Shown one piece after another: positions 54,728-63,595 of a DNA stretch of 64,000 nt. Both the position numbers and the translations under genes were made by a program. Numbering within the stretch: position 1 is the first letter of the stretch; the number at the start of each line of letters is the position of its first letter. Source of the stretch: an uncultured Paracoccaceae bacterium (GTDB taxonomy: Bacteria; Pseudomonadota; Alphaproteobacteria; Rhodobacterales; Rhodobacteraceae); contig CANMPL010000004.1 in NCBI GenBank assembly GCA_947499715.1, positions 310,001 through 374,000 of the forward strand, written 5' to 3'. The notes beneath the pieces are model-generated. The model saw only the letters and a list, made by a program, of their open reading frames with translations, ran no database searches and was not told the DNA's origin.

Positions 54728-55927
54728 TTATTCGGCCTGACGCGCGAAGAAATCGATGTCGACATCAACGCCAAAGCCCAAGGTGCCTTCCTTGTCCTGC
54801 GCCAGGCCAATGTTGTAGCCCATTCTGTCGATCTGCGTGGCCCCCTGCATCAGCCAGGTGCCGTCGTCCTGCTCCAGCAAATCAAAGTATAACGTCAAAG
54901 GCGCAGTGATCCCCTTCAGCTCCAGCTCGCCGTCCACGCGGTATGTGGCCCCACCATCCGACGTGATCGGCCCGCGAAACGTGGCCGTTGGAAAGTTTGC
55001 GACGTCAAAATAATCCGCCCCCATGGCCTGATCGGTGACGGTGCCCAGCGACAGCGACCCAATCGCAATCGTTGCTGTGACCTCGCCAAAGGTCGGGCCC
55101 GCATCCGCGTCAAAGCTGATATCGGCGGTCCACTCCGAAAACGTCCCCGTGACCTCACTCCCAAGCTGCAAGATGGTGATGGCCAACGTGCCGCCGTCCA
55201 GAACCTCCCAGTCGGATTCGACATCCTCCAATGCCGCGACGGTCGCGCCTTCGCCCGCGTGCGTATTGCTCTTGAAGGCATAAGCCGCAGCAAAGGCTGC
55301 GATAAAGATCACCAATGCCCCAAGCGGGGCCGCGGCGGGCGTCCGATGGGCGGGCACCTTGGGCGCTTTGCTTTTGCCAAACCACATGCGGCTCAGGGTC
55401 GAATCCCGGTCGATGACAACGTGCTTTGCCGCCCCTGCAAGATGCAGGAAAAGCGAGGCCGCCAGAACCTTGGTCAGGATCCAATGGAAGCCGCCAAACA
55501 GCTCCGCCAGGGTTTCATCCTTGGGGACCAAGGGCAGGTTCTGGCCAAAGGGCCACCAGATCGGCGCAAAACCGGTTGTTGCCGCGTGGTGGATCCACCC
55601 GGACAACGGCACAACAACAAGCGATCCGTAAAGCAGCCAGTGGATCAGCTCAGCCACAAAGGTCTCTGCCTTGCGCTCTGGGTAAAGCGGGCCGGGCTTG
55701 GCGTGTGACATCGCCCACAGGATCCGGGCGAGAGCGACAAAGAAGACCAGAACGCCAAGCGTTTTGTGTATCGAAAAGACCTGCGCTTTTCGGGCCAGCT
55801 CGGCGCTCGTCTCAAATGGCAATTGATTGGCATACATGCCCATCGGGATCAGCATCAGGATCAGCAACGCGGTCGTCCAATGGAAGATCTTGGTTACCGT
55901 GCCGTAGGTGGTCGGGGGTGCGGACAT
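54728..55927 (-). CDS. Cytochrome b561 - YceI fusion protein
   Basis: 399 residues. Residues 1 to about 190 are a four-helix cytochrome b561-type domain with paired His (IFHWTTALLILML, FSIHKTLGVLVFFVAL, IHWLLYGSLVVVPLSGWIHHA, HLAGAAKH). After a helix and a linker (about 200-225) comes a YceI domain (about 228-399) with SDWEVLDGGTLAITI and MGADYFDVANFPTATF. Found in several roseobacters; likely a heme-linked quinone or lipid function, not shown. Confidence 0.85.
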   Translation of the reverse strand: MSAPPTTYGTVTKIFHWTTALLILMLIPMGMYANQLPFETSAELARKAQVFSIHKTLGVLVFFVALARILWAMSHAKPGPLYPERKAETFVAELIHWLLYGSLVVVPLSGWIHHAATTGFAPIWWPFGQNLPLVPKDETLAELFGGFHWILTKVLAASLFLHLAGAAKHVVIDRDSTLSRMWFGKSKAPKVPAHRTPAAAPLGALVIFIAAFAAAYAFKSNTHAGEGATVAALEDVESDWEVLDGGTLAITILQLGSEVTGTFSEWTADISFDADAGPTFGEVTATIAIGSLSLGTVTDQAMGADYFDVANFPTATFRGPITSDGGATYRVDGELELKGITAPLTLYFDLLEQDDGTWLMQGATQIDRMGYNIGLAQDKEGTLGFGVDVDIDFFARQAE

Positions 55928-56115
55928 TATTCTCTCCGGGGTTTTCTGTGCGCTTGCACACTAACACCTGCGTTCGGTGGGGCAATTCTGCATCTGCGCT
56001 CAGATTCTGTGCGGGATGCATACGGTTTGTTGGTGCTTTGTGTATGGTTTGTGCATTGCTTGTGTATGAGGGTTTTCGACGCTACTCCAAGGTTAACAAA
56101 AAGGGGGAACACTTC

Positions 56116-57051
56116 ATGCGAGCATTCATTTTTCCCGGACAGGGCGCACAGGTTATCGGTATGGGGCAGGCATTGGCCGCTGCATATCCGGCAGCAAAAG
56201 CAGTCTTTCAAGAGGTCGACGATGCCTTGGGACAATCGCTCTCCGCATTGATTTGGGACGGCGACATTGAAACGCTGACGCTGACCGCAAATGCGCAACC
56301 GGCTTTGATGGCAACGTCGCTGGCGGCGATGAAAGCGCTGGAATCCGAAGGGGTTAGCGTGAATGACGCGTCATTCGTGGCGGGCCATTCGTTGGGAGAA
56401 TATTCCGCCTTGGCCGCCGCTGGCGCCCTCAGCATCGCCGACACCGCACGCCTGTTGCGGATCCGGGGCGATGCGATGCAAGACGCTGTCGCACCGGGCA
56501 AAGGGGCGATGGCGGCTATTTTGGGCCTCGATATTGATGCCGTCACGCAGGTGGCTCATGATGCAGCACAAGGTGAGGTTTGCGAGGTCGCAAACGAGAA
56601 CGACCCGGCGCAAACCGTTGTTTCTGGTGATAAATCCGCGATTGAGCGCGCGGTGGATCTGGCCAAGGCAGCCGGTGCAAAACGCGCCGTTTTGCTGCCC
56701 GTTTCAGCGCCTTTCCATTGCTCCCTGATGGCCCCAGCTGCCACCCGGATGCAGGCCGCACTGGCAGAGGTGACGATCACCGCGCCTACGGTGCCGCTGG
56801 TCGCAAATGTCATCGCCGAAAGCGTGACAGACCCCAATGAGATCAAAGACTTGCTGGTCAAACAGGTCACGGGCCGCGTGCGCTGGCGCAGCTCTGTTGA
56901 CTGGATGGCGGCGCAGGGCGTGACAGAGATGTGGGAAATCGGGTCCGGCAAGGCATTGTCCGGCATGATCCGGCGCATTAACCGTGACGTTGCAACCAAA
57001 AATATCGGCACACCAGATGACGTCAAATCCGCCTTAGACGGCGCGGCGTAA
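56116..57051 (+). CDS. fabD: Malonyl-CoA:ACP transacylase FabD
   Basis: 311 residues. FPGQGAQ, the active-site GHSLGEY with Ser92, and the His in APFHCSLM are intact. It loads malonyl onto ACP for fatty acid synthesis. AGGGGG lies upstream of ATG 56116. fabG follows 19 bases later. The 188-base upstream gap shows nothing that I could support as a promoter. Confidence 0.96.
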   Translation: MRAFIFPGQGAQVIGMGQALAAAYPAAKAVFQEVDDALGQSLSALIWDGDIETLTLTANAQPALMATSLAAMKALESEGVSVNDASFVAGHSLGEYSALAAAGALSIADTARLLRIRGDAMQDAVAPGKGAMAAILGLDIDAVTQVAHDAAQGEVCEVANENDPAQTVVSGDKSAIERAVDLAKAAGAKRAVLLPVSAPFHCSLMAPAATRMQAALAEVTITAPTVPLVANVIAESVTDPNEIKDLLVKQVTGRVRWRSSVDWMAAQGVTEMWEIGSGKALSGMIRRINRDVATKNIGTPDDVKSALDGAA

Positions 57052-57070
57052 ACGAAAGAAGGGACGACAG

Positions 57071-57808
57071 ATGTTTGATCTGACAGGGAAAAATGCATTG
57101 GTGACCGGGGCTTCCGGCGGGATCGGCGGGGCCATCGCAACCGCACTTCACACCGCTGGCGCGACGGTTGGCATTTCGGGAACGCGGGTTGATCCGCTCA
57201 ATGCCTTGGCCGCTGAGTTGGGCGACCGCGTGCATGTCCTGCCTTGTAATCTTTCTGATGCTGAAGCCGTAAATAACCTGCCAAAACAAGCGGTTGAGGC
57301 GATGGGCAGTGTAGACATTCTGGTCAATAACGCAGGCATCACCCGCGATAATCTGTTCATGCGCATGTCAGATGAGGAATGGGCCAGCGTTCTGGACGTG
57401 AACCTGACCTCGACCATGCGGCTTTGCAAAGGTGTGATCCGTGGCATGATGAAAAGCCGCTGGGGCAGAATTGTGAATATTTCCAGCGTGGTAGGGGCCA
57501 CAGGTAATCCGGGGCAGGCCAACTACGCGGCCTCAAAGGCGGGCATGGTGGGGATGTCGAAATCCATCGCCTACGAAGTCGCCAGCCGCGGCATTACGGT
57601 AAATTGCGTCGCCCCCGGCTTTATTGAAACGGCGATGACCGACAAGCTGACGGAGGATCAAAAGTCTGGAATCCTTGGACAAATTCCCGCCGGTCGCATG
57701 GGCAGTTCGGATGAAATCGCAGCGGCTGTGATGTATCTGTCCAGCGCAGAGGCGGGATATGTCACCGGAGCGACCTTGCATGTGAACGGCGGAATGGCCA
57801 TGTTCTAG
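57071..57808 (+). CDS. fabG: 3-oxoacyl-ACP reductase FabG
   Basis: 245 residues, SDR fold with TGASGGIGG (12-20), NNAGITRDNLFMRM, Ser/Tyr/Lys catalytic residues in NISSVVGATGNPGQANYAASKAG and C-terminal VTGATLHVNGGMAMF. It reduces 3-oxoacyl-ACP with NADPH. Follows fabD directly. Confidence 0.96.
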   Translation: MFDLTGKNALVTGASGGIGGAIATALHTAGATVGISGTRVDPLNALAAELGDRVHVLPCNLSDAEAVNNLPKQAVEAMGSVDILVNNAGITRDNLFMRMSDEEWASVLDVNLTSTMRLCKGVIRGMMKSRWGRIVNISSVVGATGNPGQANYAASKAGMVGMSKSIAYEVASRGITVNCVAPGFIETAMTDKLTEDQKSGILGQIPAGRMGSSDEIAAAVMYLSSAEAGYVTGATLHVNGGMAMF

Positions 57809-57839
57809 CAGCGCCGTGACGCAGAGGAATGGAAAGCGT

Positions 57840-57867
57840 TTGCGCTATCGAAAATCTCTGCTATAGG
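57840..57867 (+). promoter_or_regulatory. Sigma-70-type promoter for acpP
   Basis: TTGCGC (57840-57845), 16 bases, TATAGG (57862-57867), 76 bases before the acpP start. Reasonable match to consensus; gives acpP its own promoter in addition to read-through. Confidence 0.6.
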
Positions 57868-57943
57868 CCACGATGATTGAGAAAGGGCACCAGTGGGCGC
57901 CCTAAAAACCGGGCAATTGCCCAGCAGAACGTGAGGAATAGCC

Positions 57944-58177
57944 ATGAGCGACGTCGCAGACCGCGTACGCAAGATTGTTGTTGAGCATCTTGGTGTCGAA
58001 GAAGACAAAGTTGTCGAGGGTGCATCTTTTATTGATGATCTGGGCGCAGACAGCCTTGATACGGTTGAGTTGGTTATGGCCTTCGAAGAAGAATTTGGAA
58101 TTGAAATTCCTGATGATGCCGCTGAGACGATTCAGTCGTTCGGCGATGCTGTAAAGTTCATCAGCGAAGCGTCCTAA
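57944..58177 (+). CDS. acpP: Acyl carrier protein
   Basis: 77 residues, acidic, with the phosphopantetheine site Ser37 in [20 protein letters not shown]. Carries growing acyl chains and also supplies LuxI. GTGAGGA precedes ATG 57944. It is terminated by the hairpin at 58202-58225, inside the convergent PilZ gene. Confidence 0.97.
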   Translation: MSDVADRVRKIVVEHLGVEEDKVVEGASFIDDLGADSLDTVELVMAFEEEFGIEIPDDAAETIQSFGDAVKFISEAS

Positions 58178-58189
58178 GCGCTAACGAGA

Positions 58190-59125
58190 CTACTGAGATT
58201 GCGGCGCCCCTTCGGGCGCCGTTTTCGTTTTTTGACCGTCCTTGGCGGGTTCCGATTGCGCACGACCATGAACAAGGATTTGCAAGACATTTGCTGTTCG
58301 CAGCGGTCGGGCAAATGCCAAGCCGACATAGTGTTCATTGCACCATTGAACCCGCGTTTCATACCATTTGCGGTCAATTTCGACCTGCAGGGTGTCTTCC
58401 TGCGCTGAATCCATTACCCCCAGATGCCGCAGCTTAAGACCATTGCAGCTGATGTCGAGCAAACGACCTGAATGGATGCGTGACCCAAGCCGAAATCTGA
58501 CGTGTTGGTTGGTCGAATAGCGCCGCCGACGTCGACGGTGCTTTTCCTTAATGCGTAGGTAGAACCAAATCATTGCACCGAATACTGACACGGTGATCGT
58601 TGCCAAAACGTACCAAAAATAGGAAAGCGACAGCACAAGGGCAGATCCGCTGGCCGCACCTGGCGGCGTGTCAGGGCGGTCGTTGCCGGGGCTGGATTGT
58701 TCGGATGGGGTTGAAGCCGATGTCGCAAGGAGCGGGCCGTTGCATCCAATGGAATCAAGCACTTTTCCAGCTTGTTTGAATGTCTCGCGCACGGCTGGAG
58801 CGTTCAAGAAGATGTGGATGTCTGCGCCGCGTCCATCACGGGCAAGCTGCGCGATTTGTGCCGTGAGGGTGGCAAAATCAGACAGGATTGATACGGTCGA
58901 GGTGTTTGGCACATCATCAAACAGATGCGCGATTGAGCGGGACGAGAACCGGGAAATGTCGGATTGGACAGCATTGGGCAAAAGTTCGCCGCTGGCCCAA
59001 GTGCTGTGTGTTTGAGGGGCCTCTGACACACGTGTCATGGCGTTGACGAGGTCACAGTCAACTTCTGCCAAGAGTGGTTGGGCAAAAGCCACAAAGCCTG
59101 CAACAAAGGTCATTCGAAACATCAT
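58190..59125 (-). CDS. PilZ domain protein with secreted N-terminal region
   Basis: 311 residues: a signal peptide (MMFRMTFVAGFVAFAQPLLAE), an extracytoplasmic region (about 20-165), one transmembrane helix (YFWYVLATITVSVFGAMIWFYL), a basic stretch (KHRRRRRRYS), and a C-terminal PilZ-like domain with VRFRLGSRIHSGRLLDISCNGLKL. The R-x3-R/D-x-S-x2-G signature of c-di-GMP binding is partly visible. AAAGGTG lies 5 bases before ATG 59125. Confidence 0.78.
   Translation of the reverse strand: MMFRMTFVAGFVAFAQPLLAEVDCDLVNAMTRVSEAPQTHSTWASGELLPNAVQSDISRFSSRSIAHLFDDVPNTSTVSILSDFATLTAQIAQLARDGRGADIHIFLNAPAVRETFKQAGKVLDSIGCNGPLLATSASTPSEQSSPGNDRPDTPPGAASGSALVLSLSYFWYVLATITVSVFGAMIWFYLRIKEKHRRRRRRYSTNQHVRFRLGSRIHSGRLLDISCNGLKLRHLGVMDSAQEDTLQVEIDRKWYETRVQWCNEHYVGLAFARPLRTANVLQILVHGRAQSEPAKDGQKTKTAPEGAPQSQ
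58202..58225 (+). terminator. acpP terminator embedded in the 3' end of the convergent PilZ gene
   Basis: CGGCGCCC (58202-58209), loop CTTC, GGGCGCCG (58214-58221), then TTTT: an 8-bp stem, 25 bases after acpP. It sits inside the last codons of the PilZ gene. Confidence 0.8.
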
Positions 59126-59268
59126 GTGAACACCTTTCGTTTCCCGCACGTTAAGGCGGTTTGGTTAAGGCGCGATGAACCATGCTCAGTGCAATTGTAG
59201 TGTCTGCCCTTGCCCCGCCCCGAGCCCCTGCGGTATCAGTGCCCAAACAAGAGAGGTGAGGGCAAAAC

Positions 59269-60531
59269 ATGCGCCGCGTAGTAGTGACGGGACTGGGGCT
59301 GGTGACGCCGTTGGCGGATGGCGTTGAGGCGAGCTGGTCAAGGATTTTGGATGGTCAATCCGGGGCAGGGCCGATTACCCGCTTTGATACCGAAGGGCTG
59401 ACGACGACCTATGCCTGCGAAGTGCCATACGGTGACGGAACCGACGGGACGTTCAACGCGGATGCCTATATGGCCCCCAAAGAGCAGCGCAAAGTCGATA
59501 CGTTCATCCTGTACGGCATGGCCGCAGCGCAGCAAGCGATTGAAGACGCAGGCTGGACGCCGGAGGACACAGAGAGCCTGGAACGGACGGGTGTTTTGAT
59601 TGGCTCCGGCATCGGCGGTTTGAATTCCATCGCAAACACTGCGGTGATGATGGAAGACAAGGGGCCGCGCCGTGTTTCGCCTTTCTTTGTGCCGGGTGCG
59701 TTGATCAATCTGATCTCTGGTCAGGTGTCGATCCGCTATGGGTTTAAGGGGCCTAACCACTCAGTGGTGACGGCGTGTTCCACCGGTGCGCATGCGATTG
59801 GTGACGCGAGCCGATTGATTCAATATGGCGATGCGGATGTGATGATTGCGGGCGGGGCCGAGGCTGCGATTTGCCGCTTGGGCATTGCTGGGTTCAATGC
59901 CTGCAAGGCGCTGAGCACAGAACATGCAGATGATCCGACCAAGGCCAGCCGTCCTTGGGACAAGGACCGCGACGGATTTGTGATGGGCGAGGGGGCCGGT
60001 ATCGTCGTGCTGGAAGAATACGAGCACGCAAAGGCCCGCGGCGCAAAGATCTATGCCGAGGTCTTGGGCTACGGCCTGTCCGGCGATGCGCATCATATTA
60101 CCGCGCCTCCGCCTGACCACGAAGGTGCAGAACGCGCGATGCGTGCGGCGTGTCGCAATGCTGGTGTGGAACCGAGCAAGGTCGATTACGTCAACGCACA
60201 CGGCACATCGACCATGGCCGATACGATTGAGCTTGGCGCGGTTGAGCGTTTGGTCGGCGAAGAGGCGGCGGCAAAGCTGACGATGTCCTCGACCAAATCG
60301 ATGACGGGGCATCTTTTGGGTGCGGCTGGCGCGATTGAAGCGATTTTCACAATGCTTGCGATCCGCGATCAGGTGGCACCGCCGACGATCAATCTGGACA
60401 ACGTGGATGTTGAAACGCAGGTCGATCTTTGCGCAAACGGCAAGCGGGAACGGCGTATTGATGTCGCCCTGTCGAACTCTTTCGGGTTTGGCGGCACGAA
60501 TGCCAGCCTGGTCTTGGGGAAAGTCACCTGA
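59269..60531 (+). CDS. fabF: 3-oxoacyl-ACP synthase II FabF
   Basis: 420 residues. The catalytic triad is visible: Cys in TACSTGAHAIG, His in NAHGTSTM and His in KSMTGHLLGAAG. It elongates acyl-ACP with malonyl-ACP. GAGGTGAGG lies upstream of ATG 59269. Its stop overlaps the mltG start (TGATG). Confidence 0.97.
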   Translation: MRRVVVTGLGLVTPLADGVEASWSRILDGQSGAGPITRFDTEGLTTTYACEVPYGDGTDGTFNADAYMAPKEQRKVDTFILYGMAAAQQAIEDAGWTPEDTESLERTGVLIGSGIGGLNSIANTAVMMEDKGPRRVSPFFVPGALINLISGQVSIRYGFKGPNHSVVTACSTGAHAIGDASRLIQYGDADVMIAGGAEAAICRLGIAGFNACKALSTEHADDPTKASRPWDKDRDGFVMGEGAGIVVLEEYEHAKARGAKIYAEVLGYGLSGDAHHITAPPPDHEGAERAMRAACRNAGVEPSKVDYVNAHGTSTMADTIELGAVERLVGEEAAAKLTMSSTKSMTGHLLGAAGAIEAIFTMLAIRDQVAPPTINLDNVDVETQVDLCANGKRERRIDVALSNSFGFGGTNASLVLGKVT

Positions 60532-61691
60532 TGTGGCGACATATTGCGTCTAATGCGCTGACGTTCTTCATTGTGGCCTTGTTCTTGTTGGGTGGCGTGG
60601 TCGCTTTGGCGAGCAAACAATATACTGCGCCCGGTCCGCTGGCAGAGGCGATCTGCCTGCGTGTGGAACGCGGCAGCACCATGAGTACGGTTGCCGAAAA
60701 TCTTGGCGATATGGGGGCCGTCAGCTCTACTGCGATCTTTCGGATGGGTGTCGATTATGCCGATAAGGCCGATGACCTCAAAGCAGGAAGCTTTCGTGTG
60801 GAACGGGCCGCGTCGATGTCTGACATCGCCGAAATCATTACGCGGGGCGGGCAGAACACCTGTGGGACGGACATCATTTATCGCATCGGTGTGAACAGCC
60901 AGCAAATTCAGGTTCGCGAGTTGGATCCTGCCAGCAACCGGTACGTAGATCTGGCCCGATTTGATCCGACAGAAGATGCGCCAGCCGCCTATGCAGAGGC
61001 CCGTGAGGACAGCGACACGACCTACAATGTCGTTATGGCTGAAGGCGTCACAAGCTGGCAGGTGGCCAACGCGTTGAATAACCTTGATGTGTTGGACGGC
61101 GCGGTCGACGCCATTCCGCCAGAGGGATCGTTGATGCCCGACAGCTATGAGTTTCAGCCCGGAGACAACCCCAACGCTATCGTGGCGCGGATGACAGCGG
61201 CGCAAGAGCAGTTCCTTGCGGATGCCTGGGCCGCACGGGTTGATGGTTTGCCGCTGAATTCTCCTGAAGAGGCGTTGATCCTTGCCAGTATTGTCGAAAA
61301 AGAAACCGGTGTGGCCGAAGAACGCAGGCAGGTTGCAAGCGTATTTGTGAACCGCTTGAACCGGGGAATGAAGTTACAGACCGACCCAACGGTGATCTAC
61401 GGGATCACCAAGGGTGAGGGTGTTCTGGGGCGCGGATTGCGACAATCTGAGCTGCGTCGCGAAACACCATGGAACACTTACGTGATTCCCGCGTTACCAC
61501 CTACACCCATCGCTAATCCCGGACGCGAAAGCATTCTGGCAGCGTTGGACCCCGACAGCACAGAGTTCGTGTTCTTTGTGGCCGATGGCACAGGCGGTCA
61601 TGCCTTTGCAACAACGCTTGAGGAACACAACCGCAACGTCGCGCGTTGGCGTGAGATCGAAGCGGAGCGCGCAGCCTCTGACGGCGGCTGA
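60531..61691 (+). CDS. mltG: Endolytic transglycosylase MltG
   Basis: 386 residues. A transmembrane helix near the N-terminus and a YceG-like domain with LASIVEKETGVAEERRQVASVFVNRL (catalytic Glu about 256), TDPTVIYGI and PPTPIANPG. It cleaves nascent peptidoglycan strands and is coupled to fabF by overlap. A hairpin follows. Confidence 0.93.
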   Translation: MWRHIASNALTFFIVALFLLGGVVALASKQYTAPGPLAEAICLRVERGSTMSTVAENLGDMGAVSSTAIFRMGVDYADKADDLKAGSFRVERAASMSDIAEIITRGGQNTCGTDIIYRIGVNSQQIQVRELDPASNRYVDLARFDPTEDAPAAYAEAREDSDTTYNVVMAEGVTSWQVANALNNLDVLDGAVDAIPPEGSLMPDSYEFQPGDNPNAIVARMTAAQEQFLADAWAARVDGLPLNSPEEALILASIVEKETGVAEERRQVASVFVNRLNRGMKLQTDPTVIYGITKGEGVLGRGLRQSELRRETPWNTYVIPALPPTPIANPGRESILAALDPDSTEFVFFVADGTGGHAFATTLEEHNRNVARWREIEAERAASDGG

Positions 61692-61717
61692 ATGCCGGGA
61701 AAGTAAACAAAACAAGA

Positions 61718-61750
61718 AGGTGGGCGCACGGTGGTGCGGCCTGCCTTTTT
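61718..61750 (+). terminator. Likely terminator after mltG
   Basis: A 12-bp imperfect stem (one bulge, two G-T pairs) from AGGTGGGCGCAC (61718-61729) and GTGCGGCCTGCCT (61734-61746), loop GGTG, then TTTT. It separates the fab-mltG genes from the GTA genes. Confidence 0.55.
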
Positions 61751-61853
61751 GCGTGTTTGGCCAAAATGCTGTAGATTACAAAATGATCCAAAGGTGCGGG
61801 GAAGGTGCCTTTTGATCGACTGTATCGGACGGGAACCAGTACAGGCGCTACCA

Positions 61854-62189
61854 ATGACATCATCAAATGATCCGCCGCGCACCAAGACCGCGCAGGCGCA
61901 AGACCCCCGTGCGGAGTTTCGAAAGATGTTTTCGGAAATCCGTCGGATGATGGTTTTTTATGCCGTCACTCCAGGCAAGAAAGGCGTGCTGACGTCTCAA
62001 ATGATCACCCAAAAGTTGGATGAACTGCAAAGCCTGCAGGTCCTTCTGCTCAAAGCTGAAGAGGCCCTTTATGACCAAAGCGATACCACCGAAGATGGCG
62101 AGTCCTTTGACCTTGCAACACTCAGGGATCAGATCGGGAGCAAGCTTGATCGCATCCGCGCCGTCCTGGATGCAGGAAAGGTTTCTTAA
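61854..62189 (+). CDS. Gene transfer agent g1, small terminase-like protein
   Basis: 111 residues, helical: DPRAEFRKMFSEIRRMMVFYAV, TPGKKGVLTSQMITQKLDELQSLQVLLLKAEEAL. It lies directly upstream of the GTA large terminase and matches RcGTA g1, reported as the GTA small terminase subunit. Start at ATG 61854 has only a weak site; a TTG at 61812 with GAAGGTG upstream is an alternative. It overlaps g2 by 20 bases. Confidence 0.75.
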   Translation: MTSSNDPPRTKTAQAQDPRAEFRKMFSEIRRMMVFYAVTPGKKGVLTSQMITQKLDELQSLQVLLLKAEEALYDQSDTTEDGESFDLATLRDQIGSKLDRIRAVLDAGKVS

Positions 62190-63471
62190 GAAGCTGACGC
62201 CTGCGGAATTGGCGTCTTTGCCGTTCCTGTTTGCGTTTTGGGCGATGCCACATCAGTTGCCACCCAACAGCGATTGGCGGACTTGGGTGATTTTGGGCGG
62301 CCGAGGCGCTGGCAAAACCCGCGCAGGTGCGGAGTGGGTCCGCGCCATGGCGGAGGGGCCCGCGGCAAATGTGGCTGGTGCCGCGCGGCGGATCGCCCTT
62401 GTTGGCGAGACGATTGAGCAGGCACGAGAGGTCATGATCTTTGGCGACAGTGGTATCCTTGCGACATCGCCACCGGCACTGCGCCCGGATTGGGTGGCAG
62501 GCCGCAAGATGCTGCAGTGGGAGAACGGTGCCACGGCGCAGTTATTCTCGGCCTTTGATCCTGAAAGTTTGCGCGGCCCGCAATTTGATGCCGCCTGGGT
62601 TGATGAATTGGCCAAGTGGCCTCAGCCTGAAGCTGCGTGGGATATGTTGCAGTTTGGGTTGCGCCTTGGGGATGCGCCACGGGCGACGGTGACGACAACG
62701 CCGCGCAATGTGCCGCTGCTGCGACGATTGGTTGAAACGGAAGGCACGGTCGTGACGTCGGCGACGACATTCGACAATGCCGCCAATCTGGCCCCCAGTT
62801 TCCTGCGCGAAGTAAAGCAAAGATACAGCGGGACGCGCTTGGGTCGGCAGGAGTTAGAAGGCGTCATTTTGACCGACACCCAGGGCGGTCTTTGGGATAT
62901 GGCCAAGATCGGCGAGCGGATGAAACAAGAGGCGCCCGGGCTTGACCGGATCGTTGTGGCGGTGGACCCGCCGGTGACGGGCCATGCGGGATCTGACGCT
63001 TGCGGAATCATCGTGGCGGGTGTGGTCATGAATGGCCCACCGTTTGAATGGCAGGCCTACATCATCGAGGATGCCAGTGTGAGAGCCGCAGGTCCCTTGG
63101 TTTGGGCTCAGGCCGCTGTTAAAGCGCTGCGGCGTCACGATGCAGACCGTCTGATCGCTGAGGTCAATCAGGGTGGTGACATGGTGGAAACGATCATTCG
63201 CAGCATTGACCCACTTGTCCCTGTCACCAATGTGCGCGCGTCGCGCGGAAAGGTGGCGCGGGCAGAGCCGGTTGCAGCGCTATACGCCCAAGGGCGGGTC
63301 ACGCATTTGCGCGGCTTGGGCGAGCTTGAAGACGAAATGGCCCAGATGACCGTTCAGGGCTATGACGGCAAGGGATCACCTGACAGGGTGGATGCCCTCG
63401 TTTGGGCGCTGACCGAACTTATGCTGACACCGGCCCAGAAGTGGGCGGCACCGCAGGTGCGCGGTCTTTAG
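62170..63471 (+). CDS. Gene transfer agent large terminase (g2)
   Basis: 433 residues. The ATPase has Walker A GGRGAGKTRAGAEW (about 42) and Walker B-like PQFDAAWVDELAKW; the RNase H-type nuclease domain begins IVVAVDPPVTGHAGSDACG. GTA large terminases package chromosomal DNA into headful particles. ATG 62170 (MQERFLKKLTP) is chosen; a frame from 62020 would lie inside g1. Confidence 0.92.
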   Translation: MQERFLKKLTPAELASLPFLFAFWAMPHQLPPNSDWRTWVILGGRGAGKTRAGAEWVRAMAEGPAANVAGAARRIALVGETIEQAREVMIFGDSGILATSPPALRPDWVAGRKMLQWENGATAQLFSAFDPESLRGPQFDAAWVDELAKWPQPEAAWDMLQFGLRLGDAPRATVTTTPRNVPLLRRLVETEGTVVTSATTFDNAANLAPSFLREVKQRYSGTRLGRQELEGVILTDTQGGLWDMAKIGERMKQEAPGLDRIVVAVDPPVTGHAGSDACGIIVAGVVMNGPPFEWQAYIIEDASVRAAGPLVWAQAAVKALRRHDADRLIAEVNQGGDMVETIIRSIDPLVPVTNVRASRGKVARAEPVAALYAQGRVTHLRGLGELEDEMAQMTVQGYDGKGSPDRVDALVWALTELMLTPAQKWAAPQVRGL

Positions 63472-63595
63472 ATCCCACTCTTATCGGTTCCCAGAGCACC
63501 GCACGGTGGTCTGGGAAACTTTCAATACTTTCCCTGCAGATTGTCCAAACGAACAAGACGGTGCGCCGACAGATGGTGCGATCAAGGAGATGTGG

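Noticed and set aside
55426-56115. Upstream extension of the fabD frame
   Set aside because: The first 230 residues lie antisense to the cytochrome b561-YceI gene; FabD proteins begin at MRAFIFPGQG.
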